Below are positions 1 to 8,912 of a stretch of 54,777 bases of DNA, piece after piece. The notes under the pieces were generated by a model. It made no database searches. It saw nothing but the letters and a program-made list of their open reading frames with translations, and was not told the origin of the DNA. Within the stretch, counting starts at the first letter, position 1, and each line of letters opens with the position of its first letter. Origin of the DNA: Desulfuromonadaceae bacterium. Lineage in GTDB: Bacteria > Desulfobacterota > Desulfuromonadia > Desulfuromonadales > JAAYDE01. The position numbers and the translations under genes are program-made. Location: the NCBI GenBank assembly GCA_012512925.1, contig JAAZDE010000151.1, positions 1-54,777 of the forward strand, read 5' to 3'.

Positions 1-10
1 ATACTGTAAC

Positions 11-160
11 ATGAAAAGAACCTATCAACCGAGTCGGATAAAAAGAAAAAGAACTCATGGATTTCGGAAAAGGATGTCGACCGCTAACGGACGAAATGTC
101 ATCAAGCGGCGCCGGCAGAAAGGCAGAAAAGTTCTGGCACCAACAATTCCGCAGAAGTGA
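11..160 (+). CDS. rpmH: 50S ribosomal protein L34
   Basis: This 49-residue, extremely Arg/Lys-rich protein is L34 of the large ribosomal subunit, which binds 23S rRNA. It opens [19 protein letters not shown] and carries the family's central stretch [19 protein letters not shown]. The length fits the usual 44-50 residues, with a short extra C-terminal tail ending in PTIPQK. The ATG lies only 10 bases from the window edge, so its ribosome binding site and promoter are not visible. The TGA overlaps the GTG start of rnpA by two bases, giving tight translational coupling in the conserved rpmH-rnpA order. This order usually lies next to dnaA and the replication origin, so the origin is probably just left of the window (inference). 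Confidence 0.97.
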   Translation: MKRTYQPSRIKRKRTHGFRKRMSTANGRNVIKRRRQKGRKVLAPTIPQK

Positions 161-540
161 TTTGTGAAAAGCCCGTTCTGAAGGACTTCCTTTGTTCACA
201 GAGGTTTCCTAAAACCCATCGTCTTCTTAAACGCTTTGAGTTTCTCGAGGTTAAAAGAAGCGGTAAGAAGGTTCGGGGCCGGTACTTAACATTAGGTCTG
301 GCAAAAAGGGAAGATGGCCTTAGGAGGTTGGGGTTGGTTGTCAACCGCAAGGTAGGAAATGCGGTTGTTCGCAACCGGTTGAAACGATTGGCCAGGGAAT
401 TTTTTCGAAAGCATTATGGTCAATTGCCCCCGTGTATGGACATGGTCCTTGTTTTCCGAAAAGGGGCCGGTGAACTCCTTGATTCGTCCTTTTTTCACAA
501 AGAAATCAGTAGTATGTTAGCGGATTTTAAGTGGGTTTAA
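157..540 (+). CDS. rnpA: Ribonuclease P protein component
   Basis: This is the protein subunit of RNase P. It helps the catalytic RNA bind and cleave the 5' leader of precursor tRNAs. At 127 residues it has the family's normal length. The hallmark basic helix [13 protein letters not shown] is present near residue 80, preceded by the strand with [14 protein letters not shown], and the N-terminus has the typical [10 protein letters not shown]-type segment. The start is GTG at 157, overlapping the rpmH stop, and no nearby ATG fits better. The gene is followed four bases later by yidD. The RNA subunit (rnpB) is not in this window. Confidence 0.95.
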   Translation: MICEKPVLKDFLCSQRFPKTHRLLKRFEFLEVKRSGKKVRGRYLTLGLAKREDGLRRLGLVVNRKVGNAVVRNRLKRLAREFFRKHYGQLPPCMDMVLVFRKGAGELLDSSFFHKEISSMLADFKWV

Positions 541-544
541 TCCC

Positions 545-763
545 GTGAACTTGCCTAAGAAAACAGTTGTATCCCTTATCAGGTTCTATCAAATTGTAAT
601 TTCCCCCATAAAAGGCAACACCTGCCGATTTTACCCCTCCTGTTCCGAATATGCCCGTGAGGCCATTATCAGGTTTGGAGTTCTGAAAGGGCTCTGGATG
701 GCCGTTAAAAGGATACTCCGTTGTCATCCTTTTCATCACGGGGGTTATGATCCTGTTCCCTGA
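545..763 (+). CDS. yidD: Membrane protein insertion efficiency factor YidD
   Basis: A 72-residue member of the YidD family (formerly DUF37), a small peripheral membrane protein thought to help YidC insert inner-membrane proteins. The diagnostic central motif [15 protein letters not shown] is intact, followed by the [15 protein letters not shown] segment and a C-terminus with HHGGYDPVP. The N-terminal amphipathic helix ([15 protein letters not shown]) is also typical. The start is GTG at 545, four bases after the rnpA stop, so the two are certainly cotranscribed. The conserved order rnpA-yidD-yidC supports the call. Nothing is missing from the family core. Confidence 0.95.
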   Translation: MNLPKKTVVSLIRFYQIVISPIKGNTCRFYPSCSEYAREAIIRFGVLKGLWMAVKRILRCHPFHHGGYDPVP

Positions 764-811
764 TAACATAGGCAAGTTTATTAATCCTTTCGGTTGGAGT
801 ACCCAATATTG

Positions 812-2449
812 ATGGAAAACAAGAATACGCTAATAGCCTTTGGGCTGATTCTGGTCATCTATGCAGCCTATATTCTGATTTTTCCTCCTCCATCCAATGA
901 TTCCAAGGTCGTGGAGGAAAAACAGCCCGAGGTGGTTTCTCCGGTTTCTGCAGGAGAAAGTTCTGTTAAGACCAAAAGTGAGGAAAAAATTTCCCTTCTT
1001 CCTGCGAAAACCCTCCCACCTCGAATAGATAAAGAAAGTAACAATAATAAGGAAAGAAAAATATTTCTGGAAAATGAACTTTTTCGAGCGGTTCTGACCA
1101 ATGCTGGCGCCAGAATTGAAAAATTTGAATTGAAAAAGTTCAAATCCGAAGCTGGCCCGGATTCAGGAAATATTTTTCTGGTCAATGCGGAGCTTCCCCA
1201 CCTAGGCACTTTATCTTCCTCGGGAACAGGTGAGTTGGCTTTTTCCGGTGACCGGTTTTACCAGATTGCCGGAGGAGAGGATAATTATTCCGTTTCAGGG
1301 TCCAATGAGGCGACGGTTGTATTTCAATCGGTTGAAAATCAATTACTTATCGAGAAAATTTATCGGTTCAGGGGAAATGATTATTCTTTTCAAATGGATT
1401 TGCGGGTAACAAATCAAGGAGAGAATGTCCTTAGTGGCTCTCTTGAAACTATTATGCTGCAACCTTTTGATGAATCGATGAAAGGGAACCGGTTTACCTT
1501 TGTAGGAACGGCCACCCTGTTTGATGACAAATTAAAAACCGACAGTATCGAAGATCTTGAGAAAAAACCGGCCACCTATTCTGGTTCTGTTGGATGGACT
1601 GGTTTCGAGGATAAATATTTTTTGAAGGCGTTGGTTCCTTTGGGCGGGAGGAAAACTGAAATCCTTCTCCAAATGGAAAACAGCAATGTTGTCAATCGAG
1701 TCAAGGAACCTCAAGTCCAACAGCTCCGACCAGGCGAGACTTTACAACATGAATATCTGGTCTATTTCGGTCCAAGGGATCTGGATATTCTGAAGAATGT
1801 TGGTCACCGTCTCGAAGCTGTGGTGGATTTCGGCTATTTTGATATCATCGCCCGGCCGCTTCTCAGTGTTCTTAAGTTTTTTTATGGGTTTGTCGGGAAT
1901 TACGGCTGGGCCATTATTCTGCTGACAGTGGTTATCAAGATTCTTTTCTGGCCTCTTACCGACAAGAGTTATGGATCAATGAAGGCCATGCAAAAGATCC
2001 AGCCCGAAATGCAGAAACTGCGACAAAAGTACAAAGATGACAAACAGCGACTTAATGTTGAAATTATGCAACTTTATCGGACTCACAAGGTGAATCCTTT
2101 GGGGGGGTGTCTCCCCATGATAATTCAGATTCCCGTTTTTTTTGCTCTTTACAAAGTTCTTATGGATGATATCGCCTTAAGACATGCTCCCTTTATGTTC
2201 TGGATCCAGGATCTATCTGCCAAGGACCCTTATTACATCACTCCCATCATCATGGGGGTCACTATGTTTATTCAACAGAAACTCACGCCCAGCACCATGG
2301 ACTCCACCCAGGCCAAAATTCTTCTATACATGCCATTGGTGTTTACCTTTATGTTTTTGAATTTTCCTTCCGGATTGGTTATTTACTGGCTGGTTAATAA
2401 CCTTCTCACCATCCTTCAGCAGTATCTGATCAACAGAAAGCCTGCGTGA
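812..2449 (+). CDS. yidC: Membrane protein insertase YidC (Oxa1 family)
   Basis: YidC inserts and folds inner-membrane proteins, alone or with SecYEG. This 545-residue protein has the Gram-negative layout: an N-terminal membrane segment (LIAFGLILVIYAAYILIF), a large periplasmic beta domain (about residues 55-340), and a five-helix Oxa1 core beginning near LLSVLKFFYGFVGNYGWAIIL. The core holds the cytoplasmic hairpin MKAMQKIQPEMQKLRQKYKD and the LGGCLPMIIQIPVFFALYKV helix. I chose ATG at 812 because translation from there begins directly with the membrane anchor; an upstream TTG at 794 would add six residues. The gene follows yidD by about 50 bases. The usual downstream jag gene (KH/R3H domain) is absent; mnmE follows. 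Confidence 0.96.
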   Translation: MENKNTLIAFGLILVIYAAYILIFPPPSNDSKVVEEKQPEVVSPVSAGESSVKTKSEEKISLLPAKTLPPRIDKESNNNKERKIFLENELFRAVLTNAGARIEKFELKKFKSEAGPDSGNIFLVNAELPHLGTLSSSGTGELAFSGDRFYQIAGGEDNYSVSGSNEATVVFQSVENQLLIEKIYRFRGNDYSFQMDLRVTNQGENVLSGSLETIMLQPFDESMKGNRFTFVGTATLFDDKLKTDSIEDLEKKPATYSGSVGWTGFEDKYFLKALVPLGGRKTEILLQMENSNVVNRVKEPQVQQLRPGETLQHEYLVYFGPRDLDILKNVGHRLEAVVDFGYFDIIARPLLSVLKFFYGFVGNYGWAIILLTVVIKILFWPLTDKSYGSMKAMQKIQPEMQKLRQKYKDDKQRLNVEIMQLYRTHKVNPLGGCLPMIIQIPVFFALYKVLMDDIALRHAPFMFWIQDLSAKDPYYITPIIMGVTMFIQQKLTPSTMDSTQAKILLYMPLVFTFMFLNFPSGLVIYWLVNNLLTILQQYLINRKPA

Positions 2450-2556
2450 TTTTTTTAAGGGCGTACAACCCCGAACAAAGAGCAACGTGTCTCCCGCTGA
2501 GAATAAAAAATTTTTCAGGAATTTTGGGTTTTGGGCTGTAAGGAGATAGCCGGGAT

Positions 2557-3927
2557 TTGGTCACAGATGATACCATAGCAGCTCCCGCCACCCCTTTGGG
2601 AGAAGGAGGTATCGGCATTGTCCGTATTTCCGGGCCCGCTTCTGAAACCCTTTTAAAGAAACGATTCCTCCCCTCCCGTCCCATCGACAGATTTCATTCT
2701 CATCGTCTTTATCATGGAACGATCCTTTCTTCCGACGGCAAACCCCTGGATGAGGTGCTGGCTGTTGTAATGCGGAAACCCCGTTCCTATACCTGCGAAG
2801 ATGTTGTTGAAGTCCAATGTCATGGGGGCCCTTTCGTTGTTCGCAAGATATTGGAAAGTTTTATCGTTGCCGGAGCTCGCCTGGCTGCTCCCGGTGAATT
2901 TACACTTAGGGCCTTTCTCAATGGGCGGATAGATCTGACCCGAGCTGAAGCGGTGATTGATCTGATTCGGTCCCGTTCCCAAAAAGCCGTCACCGTTGCG
3001 TTGCAGCAGTTGGAGGGGCGACTGGGAAACCATTTGGCCGAAATTCGCCAGGAAATTATTGAACTTCTTGTAATTATAGAGGCTTATGTCGACTTTCCGG
3101 AAGAAGACATGGCTACTCTTCATATGGATCAACTTGAAAAACAGTCCCTTGGCGTATTGCAGAAAATTGACAAATTATTGGATTCTTTTAATTTTGGCAG
3201 GGTTGCCAGGGAGGGGCTTGGCATCCTCCTTGTTGGTCGTCCCAATGTTGGAAAAAGTTCCTTGTTGAATTATTTGCTGGGGGAAGACCGGGCGATCGTG
3301 ACTTCAATTCCCGGCACTACGCGGGATACCATCGAGGAGCTTTGGGCTCTGGATGGTTTTTCTCTCAGGTTAATCGACACCGCCGGGATTCACGACAGCA
3401 ATGACCCTGTGGAAGCGGAGGGAATGAGGAGGACTCTGGAAAAGATTCGCTCCGCCGATCTGATTCTATTGGTTGTTGACGGAAGCAGGGACCTTGATGC
3501 CTTTGATGAAAAATCCCTTGACGCCTGTGATGTTTCGAAGACTGTTCTGGTTGTCAACAAATCCGACCTTGGCCAAAGGGAAGTAAAGGCTCCTTTTTCA
3601 ACTCTTCCCAGGGTCAGGGTCTCCGCCTTGAGTGGCGATGGGATGGAAGATCTTAAAAAGATGATATTACACCAGGTAACCCGGAACTGTTCAGGGGGGG
3701 ACATGGGTGAGTCGGCCATTCTTTCTTCCCGGAGGCACTGGGAATCCCTGAATCGTTGTCGCGGAAACCTGACCAGTTTCGTGGATTCTTTGGGAGCAGC
3801 CGTACCTTATGAATGTCTTGCCGTCGATCTTCGGGAAGCTGTTCAATCTATTGGTGAGGTCACCGGCGAAACCCTTCCCGAAGAAGTCCTGAATCGCATA
3901 TTCAGCCGATTTTGCATAGGAAAATAG
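2557..3927 (+). CDS. mnmE: tRNA modification GTPase MnmE
   Basis: MnmE and MnmG form the complex that adds the 5-carboxymethylaminomethyl group to wobble U34 of certain tRNAs. This 456-residue protein has the N-terminal folate-binding domain (TDDTIAAPATPLGEGGIGIVR), a helical domain, an embedded Ras-like G domain, and the C-terminal CIGK motif whose Cys is required for activity. G-domain motifs are GRPNVGKSS, the TTRD switch, DTAGIHD and NKSD. The start is TTG at 2557, with AAGGAG about 11 bases upstream; the family's start context (TDDTIAA) fits it exactly. MnmG lies 63 bases downstream, with a parS site in between. Confidence 0.96.
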   Translation: MVTDDTIAAPATPLGEGGIGIVRISGPASETLLKKRFLPSRPIDRFHSHRLYHGTILSSDGKPLDEVLAVVMRKPRSYTCEDVVEVQCHGGPFVVRKILESFIVAGARLAAPGEFTLRAFLNGRIDLTRAEAVIDLIRSRSQKAVTVALQQLEGRLGNHLAEIRQEIIELLVIIEAYVDFPEEDMATLHMDQLEKQSLGVLQKIDKLLDSFNFGRVAREGLGILLVGRPNVGKSSLLNYLLGEDRAIVTSIPGTTRDTIEELWALDGFSLRLIDTAGIHDSNDPVEAEGMRRTLEKIRSADLILLVVDGSRDLDAFDEKSLDACDVSKTVLVVNKSDLGQREVKAPFSTLPRVRVSALSGDGMEDLKKMILHQVTRNCSGGDMGESAILSSRRHWESLNRCRGNLTSFVDSLGAAVPYECLAVDLREAVQSIGEVTGETLPEEVLNRIFSRFCIGK

Positions 3928-3930
3928 AAT

Positions 3931-3946
3931 TGTTTCACGTGAAACC
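3931..3946. promoter_or_regulatory. parS: parS centromere-like site (ParB-binding)
   Basis: The 16-mer TGTTTCACGTGAAACC matches the bacterial consensus TGTTTCACGTGAAACA at 15 of 16 positions, departing only at the last base. It lies in the 63-bp gap between mnmE and mnmG, a few kilobases from parA and parB. ParB dimers load on such sites and spread as CTP-dependent clamps, and ParA then segregates the complex. It is the only near-complete copy I noticed in this window. Confidence 0.92.
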
Positions 3947-3990
3947 CATGTTGAAACTCGTTCCCCCTCAAAAGACTCTTCCTAACCGCC

Positions 3991-5865
3991 ATGGCAAAAA
4001 ATATATCCAAAACCTACCCTAAAAACTATGATGTGATTGTGGTCGGAGCGGGACACGCGGGGTGTGAGGCGGCGTTGGCGGCGGCCCGTCTTGGTTGCCC
4101 TACCCTTCTCCTGACTATGCACATTGATACCGTTGCCCAAATGTCGTGCAATCCGGCTATCGGGGGTCTGGCCAAAGGGCAGTTGGTCAAGGAAATTGAC
4201 GCTCTGGGTGGGGAGATGGCCCTCAATATCGATGCGGCGGGGATACAGTTCCGGATTCTGAATACCAAAAAAGGCGCGGCGGTCAGATCCTCCCGCGCCC
4301 AGGCTGATCGGCGGCTTTACCATCAGCGCATGCGCCGGGTTCTGGAAGACCAGGAAAACCTGGATTTGAAACAGGGCCATGTCATTCGCCTCGGAATCGA
4401 AGCTGACCGGGTATGCGGGGTGGAGATCGCCGAGGGGGTTTTTTTTGCAGCCAGGAAGGTGGTTGTGACAACAGGAACCTTTATGCGGGGCCTGATACAT
4501 ATCGGTTTGAATCATTTTCCCGGCGGCCGGGCGGGGGAGCCGCCTTCCGTCGGTTTGTCGGAGCAGTTGACATCCCTGGGAATGACGGTAGGCCGTTTAA
4601 AAACAGGGACCCCTCCCCGTCTTGACAGCAGATCCATTGATTTCTCCCGCTTGGAGCCACAGTACGGGGACCCTTTGCCAAGGCCATTTTCCTTCCTCCA
4701 CCAGAAGTTGGTGGTCGACCAGGTGCCCTGTTTCATTACCTACACCAACAACAAGACCCACGAAGTCATTGTCTCGAATCTGGACCGCTCTCCTCTTTAC
4801 AGCGGGGTGATAGAAGGTGTCGGTCCACGCTATTGCCCTTCCCTCGAAGACAAAGTGGTCCGTTTCCCCGAAAAAGAACATCATCAGATTTTTCTGGAAC
4901 CGGAGGGCAGGGAGAGTCGAGAGATCTATCCCAATGGGATTCCCACCTCCCTTCCGACCGATGTCCAAGTGTCTTTTTTGAGAACGATTCCGGGGCTTGA
5001 AAAGGCTGAAATCGTTCGCTTCGGATATGCCATAGAGTATGATTACGCCGATCCGATTCAATTGAAACCCACTTTGGAAACCCAGGCAGTATCGGGCTTG
5101 TACCACGCCGGTCAAATCAACGGCACCTCGGGTTATGAAGAAGCCGCCGCCCAGGGATTGGTAGCGGCAATCAACGCGGTCCTGGCAATCAGGGAAAGAG
5201 ACCCATTGATCATCACCCGGGACCAGGCCTATATCGGGGTGCTGATAGATGATTTGGTCAGTCTGGGAACCAATGAACCATACCGGATGTTTACCTCGCG
5301 GGCGGAATATCGGCTTCTTTTAAGAGAGGATAACGCCGATCACCGATTGACGGAAAGGGGTCGGGACATCGGCCTGGTCAGTGATGAGCGTTATGCGGTT
5401 TTTCAGGGAAAAATGGCCGGCTTGGCAAGGGGGGAAAACTTGATGAAAACAATCCGCCTCGGTCCCGGAGACAAAGTGGCGGCGGAATCCCTCGGACTGG
5501 GCCAAATAACCAACGGTTATTCCCTGGAGGAACTGCTGCGGCGGCCGGATGTCACCATGGAGAAGTTGCTTTTCCTGAATCAGGAACTGGCCACACTGCC
5601 TGAAGACATACGCGAACAATTGGAAATCAAAATCAAATATGAAGGGTACATCCAGCGGCAGTACCAGCAGGTGGAACGTTTCAGAAAATCGGAAAATGTA
5701 CCCATTCCCGAGGACATGAATTACGACGGCATCCTGGGCCTAACCGCTGAGGTCCGGGAAAAACTCAAACGGGTGCGGCCGGTGACCTTGGGCCAGGCTT
5801 CGCGAATCCGGGGCATGACACCGGCGGCGGTGGCCATTCTCTCCATTGTCCTGCGCAGGGGTTGA
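3991..5865 (+). CDS. mnmG: tRNA uridine 5-carboxymethylaminomethyl synthesis protein MnmG (GidA)
   Basis: The FAD-dependent partner of MnmE in wobble-uridine modification. At 624 residues it has the expected length. The N-terminal dinucleotide-binding motif [19 protein letters not shown] is followed by the signature [24 protein letters not shown]. The middle holds GTPPRLDS, and the C-terminal helical domain has [12 protein letters not shown] and the late segment [14 protein letters not shown] that contacts MnmE. The start is the ATG at 3991, and the first residues lead straight into the FAD fold. The rsmG frame begins next to the mnmG stop, so the genes are probably cotranscribed. This is the full-length MnmG rather than the shorter TrmFO type. 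Confidence 0.97.
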   Translation: MAKNISKTYPKNYDVIVVGAGHAGCEAALAAARLGCPTLLLTMHIDTVAQMSCNPAIGGLAKGQLVKEIDALGGEMALNIDAAGIQFRILNTKKGAAVRSSRAQADRRLYHQRMRRVLEDQENLDLKQGHVIRLGIEADRVCGVEIAEGVFFAARKVVVTTGTFMRGLIHIGLNHFPGGRAGEPPSVGLSEQLTSLGMTVGRLKTGTPPRLDSRSIDFSRLEPQYGDPLPRPFSFLHQKLVVDQVPCFITYTNNKTHEVIVSNLDRSPLYSGVIEGVGPRYCPSLEDKVVRFPEKEHHQIFLEPEGRESREIYPNGIPTSLPTDVQVSFLRTIPGLEKAEIVRFGYAIEYDYADPIQLKPTLETQAVSGLYHAGQINGTSGYEEAAAQGLVAAINAVLAIRERDPLIITRDQAYIGVLIDDLVSLGTNEPYRMFTSRAEYRLLLREDNADHRLTERGRDIGLVSDERYAVFQGKMAGLARGENLMKTIRLGPGDKVAAESLGLGQITNGYSLEELLRRPDVTMEKLLFLNQELATLPEDIREQLEIKIKYEGYIQRQYQQVERFRKSENVPIPEDMNYDGILGLTAEVREKLKRVRPVTLGQASRIRGMTPAAVAILSIVLRRG

Positions 5866-5866
5866 G

Positions 5867-6523
5867 GTGCCTTTGACGAGAAAATTGCTGAAGATTCAAC
5901 TGCCATCCATCGGCATTGAACCCACCGATAATATTCTGGAACCTTTGGCAATCCTTTTAGAAGAGCTTTATCGTTGGAATTCGGCAATTAACCTTACCGC
6001 CATCAATTCACCCCAGGAAGCGGTTGAAAAACATATTATTGATTCGCTGACCCTTCTGCCGTTTTTGCCCAGGGAAATAAAACTTTTGGATGCCGGTTCT
6101 GGAGCGGGTTTTCCGGGGTTACCGTTAAAAATCTGTCGCCCGGATATAACCGTTTTTTCGGTTGAGGCATCGAAAAAAAAAGTATACTTTCAACGGGAAG
6201 TCATTCGCAGACTCAAACTTCAAAATTTTTTACCCCTCCCGGTGCGTCTGGAAAACCTGCGCTCTTCTCACCCCGAACTGCCCCTTGTCGACGTGGTGGT
6301 TTCAAGAGCCTTGGGCAGTACCACCGATTTGGCACAAACAACCTCGGGGTATCTGAAGGGTGGGGGATACCTCATTGTTATGAAAGGTGCCGCCGGGAAT
6401 CGTGAAGCGATGGATTGGCAGGAAAAAGATTCAGGCCTTTTCCTCGAGGACATTCATGAACTGAACCTTCCGGTATCGGGCGCCGCAAGAAAAATCCTGG
6501 TATTCAGAAAAAGACACTTTTAG
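5867..6523 (+). CDS. rsmG: 16S rRNA m7G527 methyltransferase RsmG (GidB)
   Basis: RsmG methylates N7 of G527 in 16S rRNA using S-adenosylmethionine. From the GTG at 5867 it is 218 residues, the usual size. The family motif YRWNSAINLTAI lies near residue 40, the SAM-binding loop LLDAGSGAGFPGLPLKI follows, and VVVSRALG marks the later strand. The start is uncertain: TTG at 5846 (overlapping mnmG), GTG at 5867 and TTG at 5873 are all in frame. I prefer 5867 because an AGGGG lies six bases upstream, though the GAGG just before TTG 5873 is a close rival. It belongs to the mnmE-mnmG-rsmG group. Confidence 0.94.
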   Translation: MPLTRKLLKIQLPSIGIEPTDNILEPLAILLEELYRWNSAINLTAINSPQEAVEKHIIDSLTLLPFLPREIKLLDAGSGAGFPGLPLKICRPDITVFSVEASKKKVYFQREVIRRLKLQNFLPLPVRLENLRSSHPELPLVDVVVSRALGSTTDLAQTTSGYLKGGGYLIVMKGAAGNREAMDWQEKDSGLFLEDIHELNLPVSGAARKILVFRKRHF

Positions 6524-6540
6524 CCTCCGCTCTCCTGTGA

Positions 6541-6744
6541 ACTTGCCGGGGGATCAAATACCAAACATATTCACACCAGTATCGCTCCATTGGGGAATCC
6601 GGTGCCACGTATGACTGGCTTGGCAACCGCAATATCCCTAAAGATCCTGAAAAAAAAGGTTTGGAATCTCTGGCCGTTTGGGGGATTTTTAAAAGCGAGG
6701 CTAAAACAAGTGAGGATGTGCAAGTATTTGACAGGATCACGTAA
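6541..6744 (+). pseudogene. Open frame without a start codon; possible gene remnant
   Basis: Directly after rsmG a 67-codon frame runs to TAA at 6742 with protein-like composition (for example GESGATYDWLGNRNIPK and EDVQVFDRIT). It has no ATG, GTG or TTG near its beginning. The only candidate is an internal TTG, and the frame is closed by a TGA at 6538, only 15 bases after the rsmG stop. It may be the C-terminal piece of a gene whose front was deleted. I do not recognise the family, and it could still be chance. Confidence 0.25.
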
Positions 6745-6859
6745 CGCACCCTGTGGGTCTAAATCGCTTTAATAGGCATTCTGCCAGGATATGCAACAGG
6801 TCAAATGGGGAATATGCCATGATTAAAGGTTCTCTAAAAAAGAGCAAAGGCTGGAGAGC
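6745..6859 (+). other. Gap upstream of parA
   Basis: Together with the remnant at 6541-6744, this is a gap of over 300 bases between rsmG and parA. I see no RNA gene, no terminator and no convincing promoter. A 14-codon frame at 6819-6863 overlaps the parA start, but nothing else supports it. A TTGACA at about 6728 has no matching -10 box at a normal distance. Confidence 0.4.
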
Positions 6860-7624
6860 ATGAATCGGATTTTCGCCATAGCCAACCAAAAGGGGGGGGT
6901 GGGGAAGACGACCACGGCCGTGAACCTGGCCGCTTCGCTGGCCGTTGCCGAAAAGAGGACCCTCCTGTTGGATCTGGACCCGCAGGCAAATGCGGGGAGT
7001 GGCTTTGGGTTGGAAAAAAAGTCAATAAAAACAAGTATATATAATTTATTGGAAGGCTCGGTGGCGGTCTCCGAGGTTATCGTCAAAACCCAATTGCAAT
7101 ACCTGGATATCCTTCCCTCCAACGATGATTTGATCGGGGCTGAAATCGAGTTGGTGGAGGTGAAAAATCGTGAACGGGTCCTGAAAAACGTCCTTTTCGG
7201 CATTTGCGAGAATTACGACTACATATTGATCGATTGTCCTCCCTCTTTGGGCCTTCTAACCGTGAATGCCCTCTCTGCAGCAAAAGCGGTTTTGATTCCG
7301 GTCCAGTGTGAATATTATGCCATGGAGGGATTGAGCAGTCTGGTCAGAACCATCGAGTTGATTCAAAACAGATACAATCCCTGCCTGACGATCGGCGGCA
7401 TCGTTCTGACCATGTATGACGGAAGGAACAATCTTTCCAAGCAGGTCAGCGACGAGTTGCACCGGTACTTTCCCAAAAAGGTGTTTGAAGCCATTATCCC
7501 ACGAAATGTTCGGCTTTCCGAAGCTCCCAGCCATGGTCTGCCGGCACTCCTCTATGATGTTTCCTCCAAAGGTGCCAGGGCTTACCTGGAGCTGGCCCAA
7601 GAGATAATCGACAAGGGGTTGTGA
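6860..7624 (+). CDS. parA: Chromosome partitioning ATPase ParA (Soj)
   Basis: ParA is a deviant-Walker ATPase that binds nucleoid DNA when ATP-bound and moves ParB-parS complexes. The 254-residue protein starts MNRIFAIANQKGGVGKTTTA, with the signature lysine in KGGVGKT. It continues with LLDLDPQANAGSGFG and the Walker B-like strand YDYILIDCPPSLGLLTVNAL. The length matches chromosomal Soj-type proteins rather than longer plasmid ParAs. GGAGAG stands close upstream of the ATG. A run of eight G in the Walker A codons is a homopolymer, but the residues are invariant in the family. The parA stop overlaps the region of the parB start. Confidence 0.96.
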   Translation: MNRIFAIANQKGGVGKTTTAVNLAASLAVAEKRTLLLDLDPQANAGSGFGLEKKSIKTSIYNLLEGSVAVSEVIVKTQLQYLDILPSNDDLIGAEIELVEVKNRERVLKNVLFGICENYDYILIDCPPSLGLLTVNALSAAKAVLIPVQCEYYAMEGLSSLVRTIELIQNRYNPCLTIGGIVLTMYDGRNNLSKQVSDELHRYFPKKVFEAIIPRNVRLSEAPSHGLPALLYDVSSKGARAYLELAQEIIDKGL

Positions 7625-7626
7625 TC

Positions 7627-8475
7627 ATGGTTAAAAAAATCGGTCTTGGCAGGGGTATGGGGGCGCTTCTCGAAACGATGGAGAATCATGAAGGCAGCAA
7701 GTATTATCTGTGCCCCATCGAAGAGATTCGCCCGAACAGCAACCAGCCCAGAAAGCATTTTGATCAACAGAAACTGGACGAACTGGTGGCTTCTATCCAG
7801 GAAAAAGGCATCATTCAGCCTCTCCTGGTAAGAAAAATGGAAGGTTTTTTTGAAATCGTGGCCGGGGAAAGGCGCTGGCGAGCGGCCCAGAAAGCGGGGC
7901 TTCTCGAGATCCCGGTCATTATCGAATCCATCGGGGAGGAAGCCTCTCTGGAGATAGCGCTGATCGAAAACCTTCAGCGGGAAGACCTCAACCCCATTGA
8001 AGAGGGAGACGCTTATCGTTTTCTGATAGAGAAATATGGGTTTTCCCAGGATGAGGTGGCGAGAAGGGTCGGCAAGGAGCGAAGCACCGTCGCCAATGCC
8101 CTGCGTTTGCTGAAGTTGCCGGAGGATGTGCGCAAAGATGTGGTATTGTCCCGTTTGTCCATGGGGCAGGCGCGCGCCCTGCTTTCACTTGATTCGGAGG
8201 AGGACATCCGCGAAGCGAGAGACACCGTTGTAAGCAAAGAACTCTCGGTGCGGGAAACGGAGAGCCTGGTCAAAAGAATCAAGAAAAAAAGTTCTTTTGG
8301 GACAAGAAGGCAGGTACCGGGCCCGCCCGCGGAAATCGAGGAGTTGTCCGGTCGTCTCAAGCAGGTACTGGGAACCAAGGTCCGAATTCAGCCCAGGGGC
8401 AGAGGGGGGAAAATAGAAATATCCTATTTTTCCGCTCAGGAATTGAATCGTCTTCTGATATTGCTGGGTATTTGA
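7627..8475 (+). CDS. parB: Chromosome partitioning protein ParB (Spo0J)
   Basis: ParB is a CTP-dependent DNA clamp that loads at parS and stimulates ParA. The 282-residue protein has the N-terminal KKIGLGRGMGALL ParA-contact segment and the LDELVASIQEKGIIQPLLVR region. The CTP-binding motif IVAGERRWRAAQ and ALIENLQREDLNPIEEG follow, then a helix-turn-helix (FSQDEVARRVGKERSTVANALRLLKLP) and a C-terminal dimerisation domain. I chose ATG 7627; a GTG at 7621 overlapping the parA stop is possible. It presumably acts on the parS at 3931. Confidence 0.96.
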   Translation: MVKKIGLGRGMGALLETMENHEGSKYYLCPIEEIRPNSNQPRKHFDQQKLDELVASIQEKGIIQPLLVRKMEGFFEIVAGERRWRAAQKAGLLEIPVIIESIGEEASLEIALIENLQREDLNPIEEGDAYRFLIEKYGFSQDEVARRVGKERSTVANALRLLKLPEDVRKDVVLSRLSMGQARALLSLDSEEDIREARDTVVSKELSVRETESLVKRIKKKSSFGTRRQVPGPPAEIEELSGRLKQVLGTKVRIQPRGRGGKIEISYFSAQELNRLLILLGI

Positions 8476-8513
8476 AATATTTGAAGAGAGGTTGATGCCA
8501 GAGAGGGGATAAA

Positions 8514-8912
8514 ATGTTCGGACGGGGGGACAAAAAAGACATCGCCAAAGAGAAGGACAAGGGCAAGGGGGAGGTAGAGGCTTTCCTGGGGGCCGGCAGC
8601 AGTTTCGAGGGAAAGCTGGTGTTTGAGGATATCGTCCGTCTGGATGGGGATTTCAGCGGAGAAATCGTTTCCCGGGGGACCTTGATTATTGGTGCGGAGG
8701 CCAATGTCAAAGCGGAACTCAAGGTGGATACCCTGATCATGAGTGGTGCCTTCCAGGGTAACATTGAGGCGATCACCAGAGTGATATTGAGAAAACCGGC
8801 CCGGATAACGGGCAATATCGTCACCCCGATGCTGTTGGTGGAGGAGGGGGTAATCATTAACGGTAGCCTGGAAATGAGAGAGAAATCGGAGATGCGGACC
8901 GAACAGGATTGA
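8514..8912 (+). CDS. Bactofilin (polymer-forming cytoskeletal protein)
   Basis: A 132-residue bactofilin (DUF583 family). These proteins self-assemble into filaments without nucleotide and scaffold cell-shape, polarity or chromosome functions. A charged N-terminal tail (about 30 residues, rich in K/E/D) precedes the right-handed beta-helix core, visible as repeated short strands: FEGKLVFEDIVRLDGDFSGEI, LIIGAEANVKAEL, DTLIMSGAFQGNI and PARITGNIVTP. A polar tail follows. A GGGG lies just upstream of the ATG. It sits 38 bases after parB. In some bacteria bactofilins tether ParABS complexes, so the position is suggestive, but a partition role here is inference. Confidence 0.9.
   Translation: MFGRGDKKDIAKEKDKGKGEVEAFLGAGSSFEGKLVFEDIVRLDGDFSGEIVSRGTLIIGAEANVKAELKVDTLIMSGAFQGNIEAITRVILRKPARITGNIVTPMLLVEEGVIINGSLEMREKSEMRTEQD

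Noticed and set aside
6819-6863. A 14-codon frame overlapping the parA start, as a leader peptide.
   Set aside because: Too short, with no clear regulatory structure around it; parA has its own GGAGAG.
6892-6899. A run of eight G in parA as a phase-variation site.
   Set aside because: It encodes the invariant Walker A residues of an important partition protein, so variation is unlikely; runs of this length are common in this genome.
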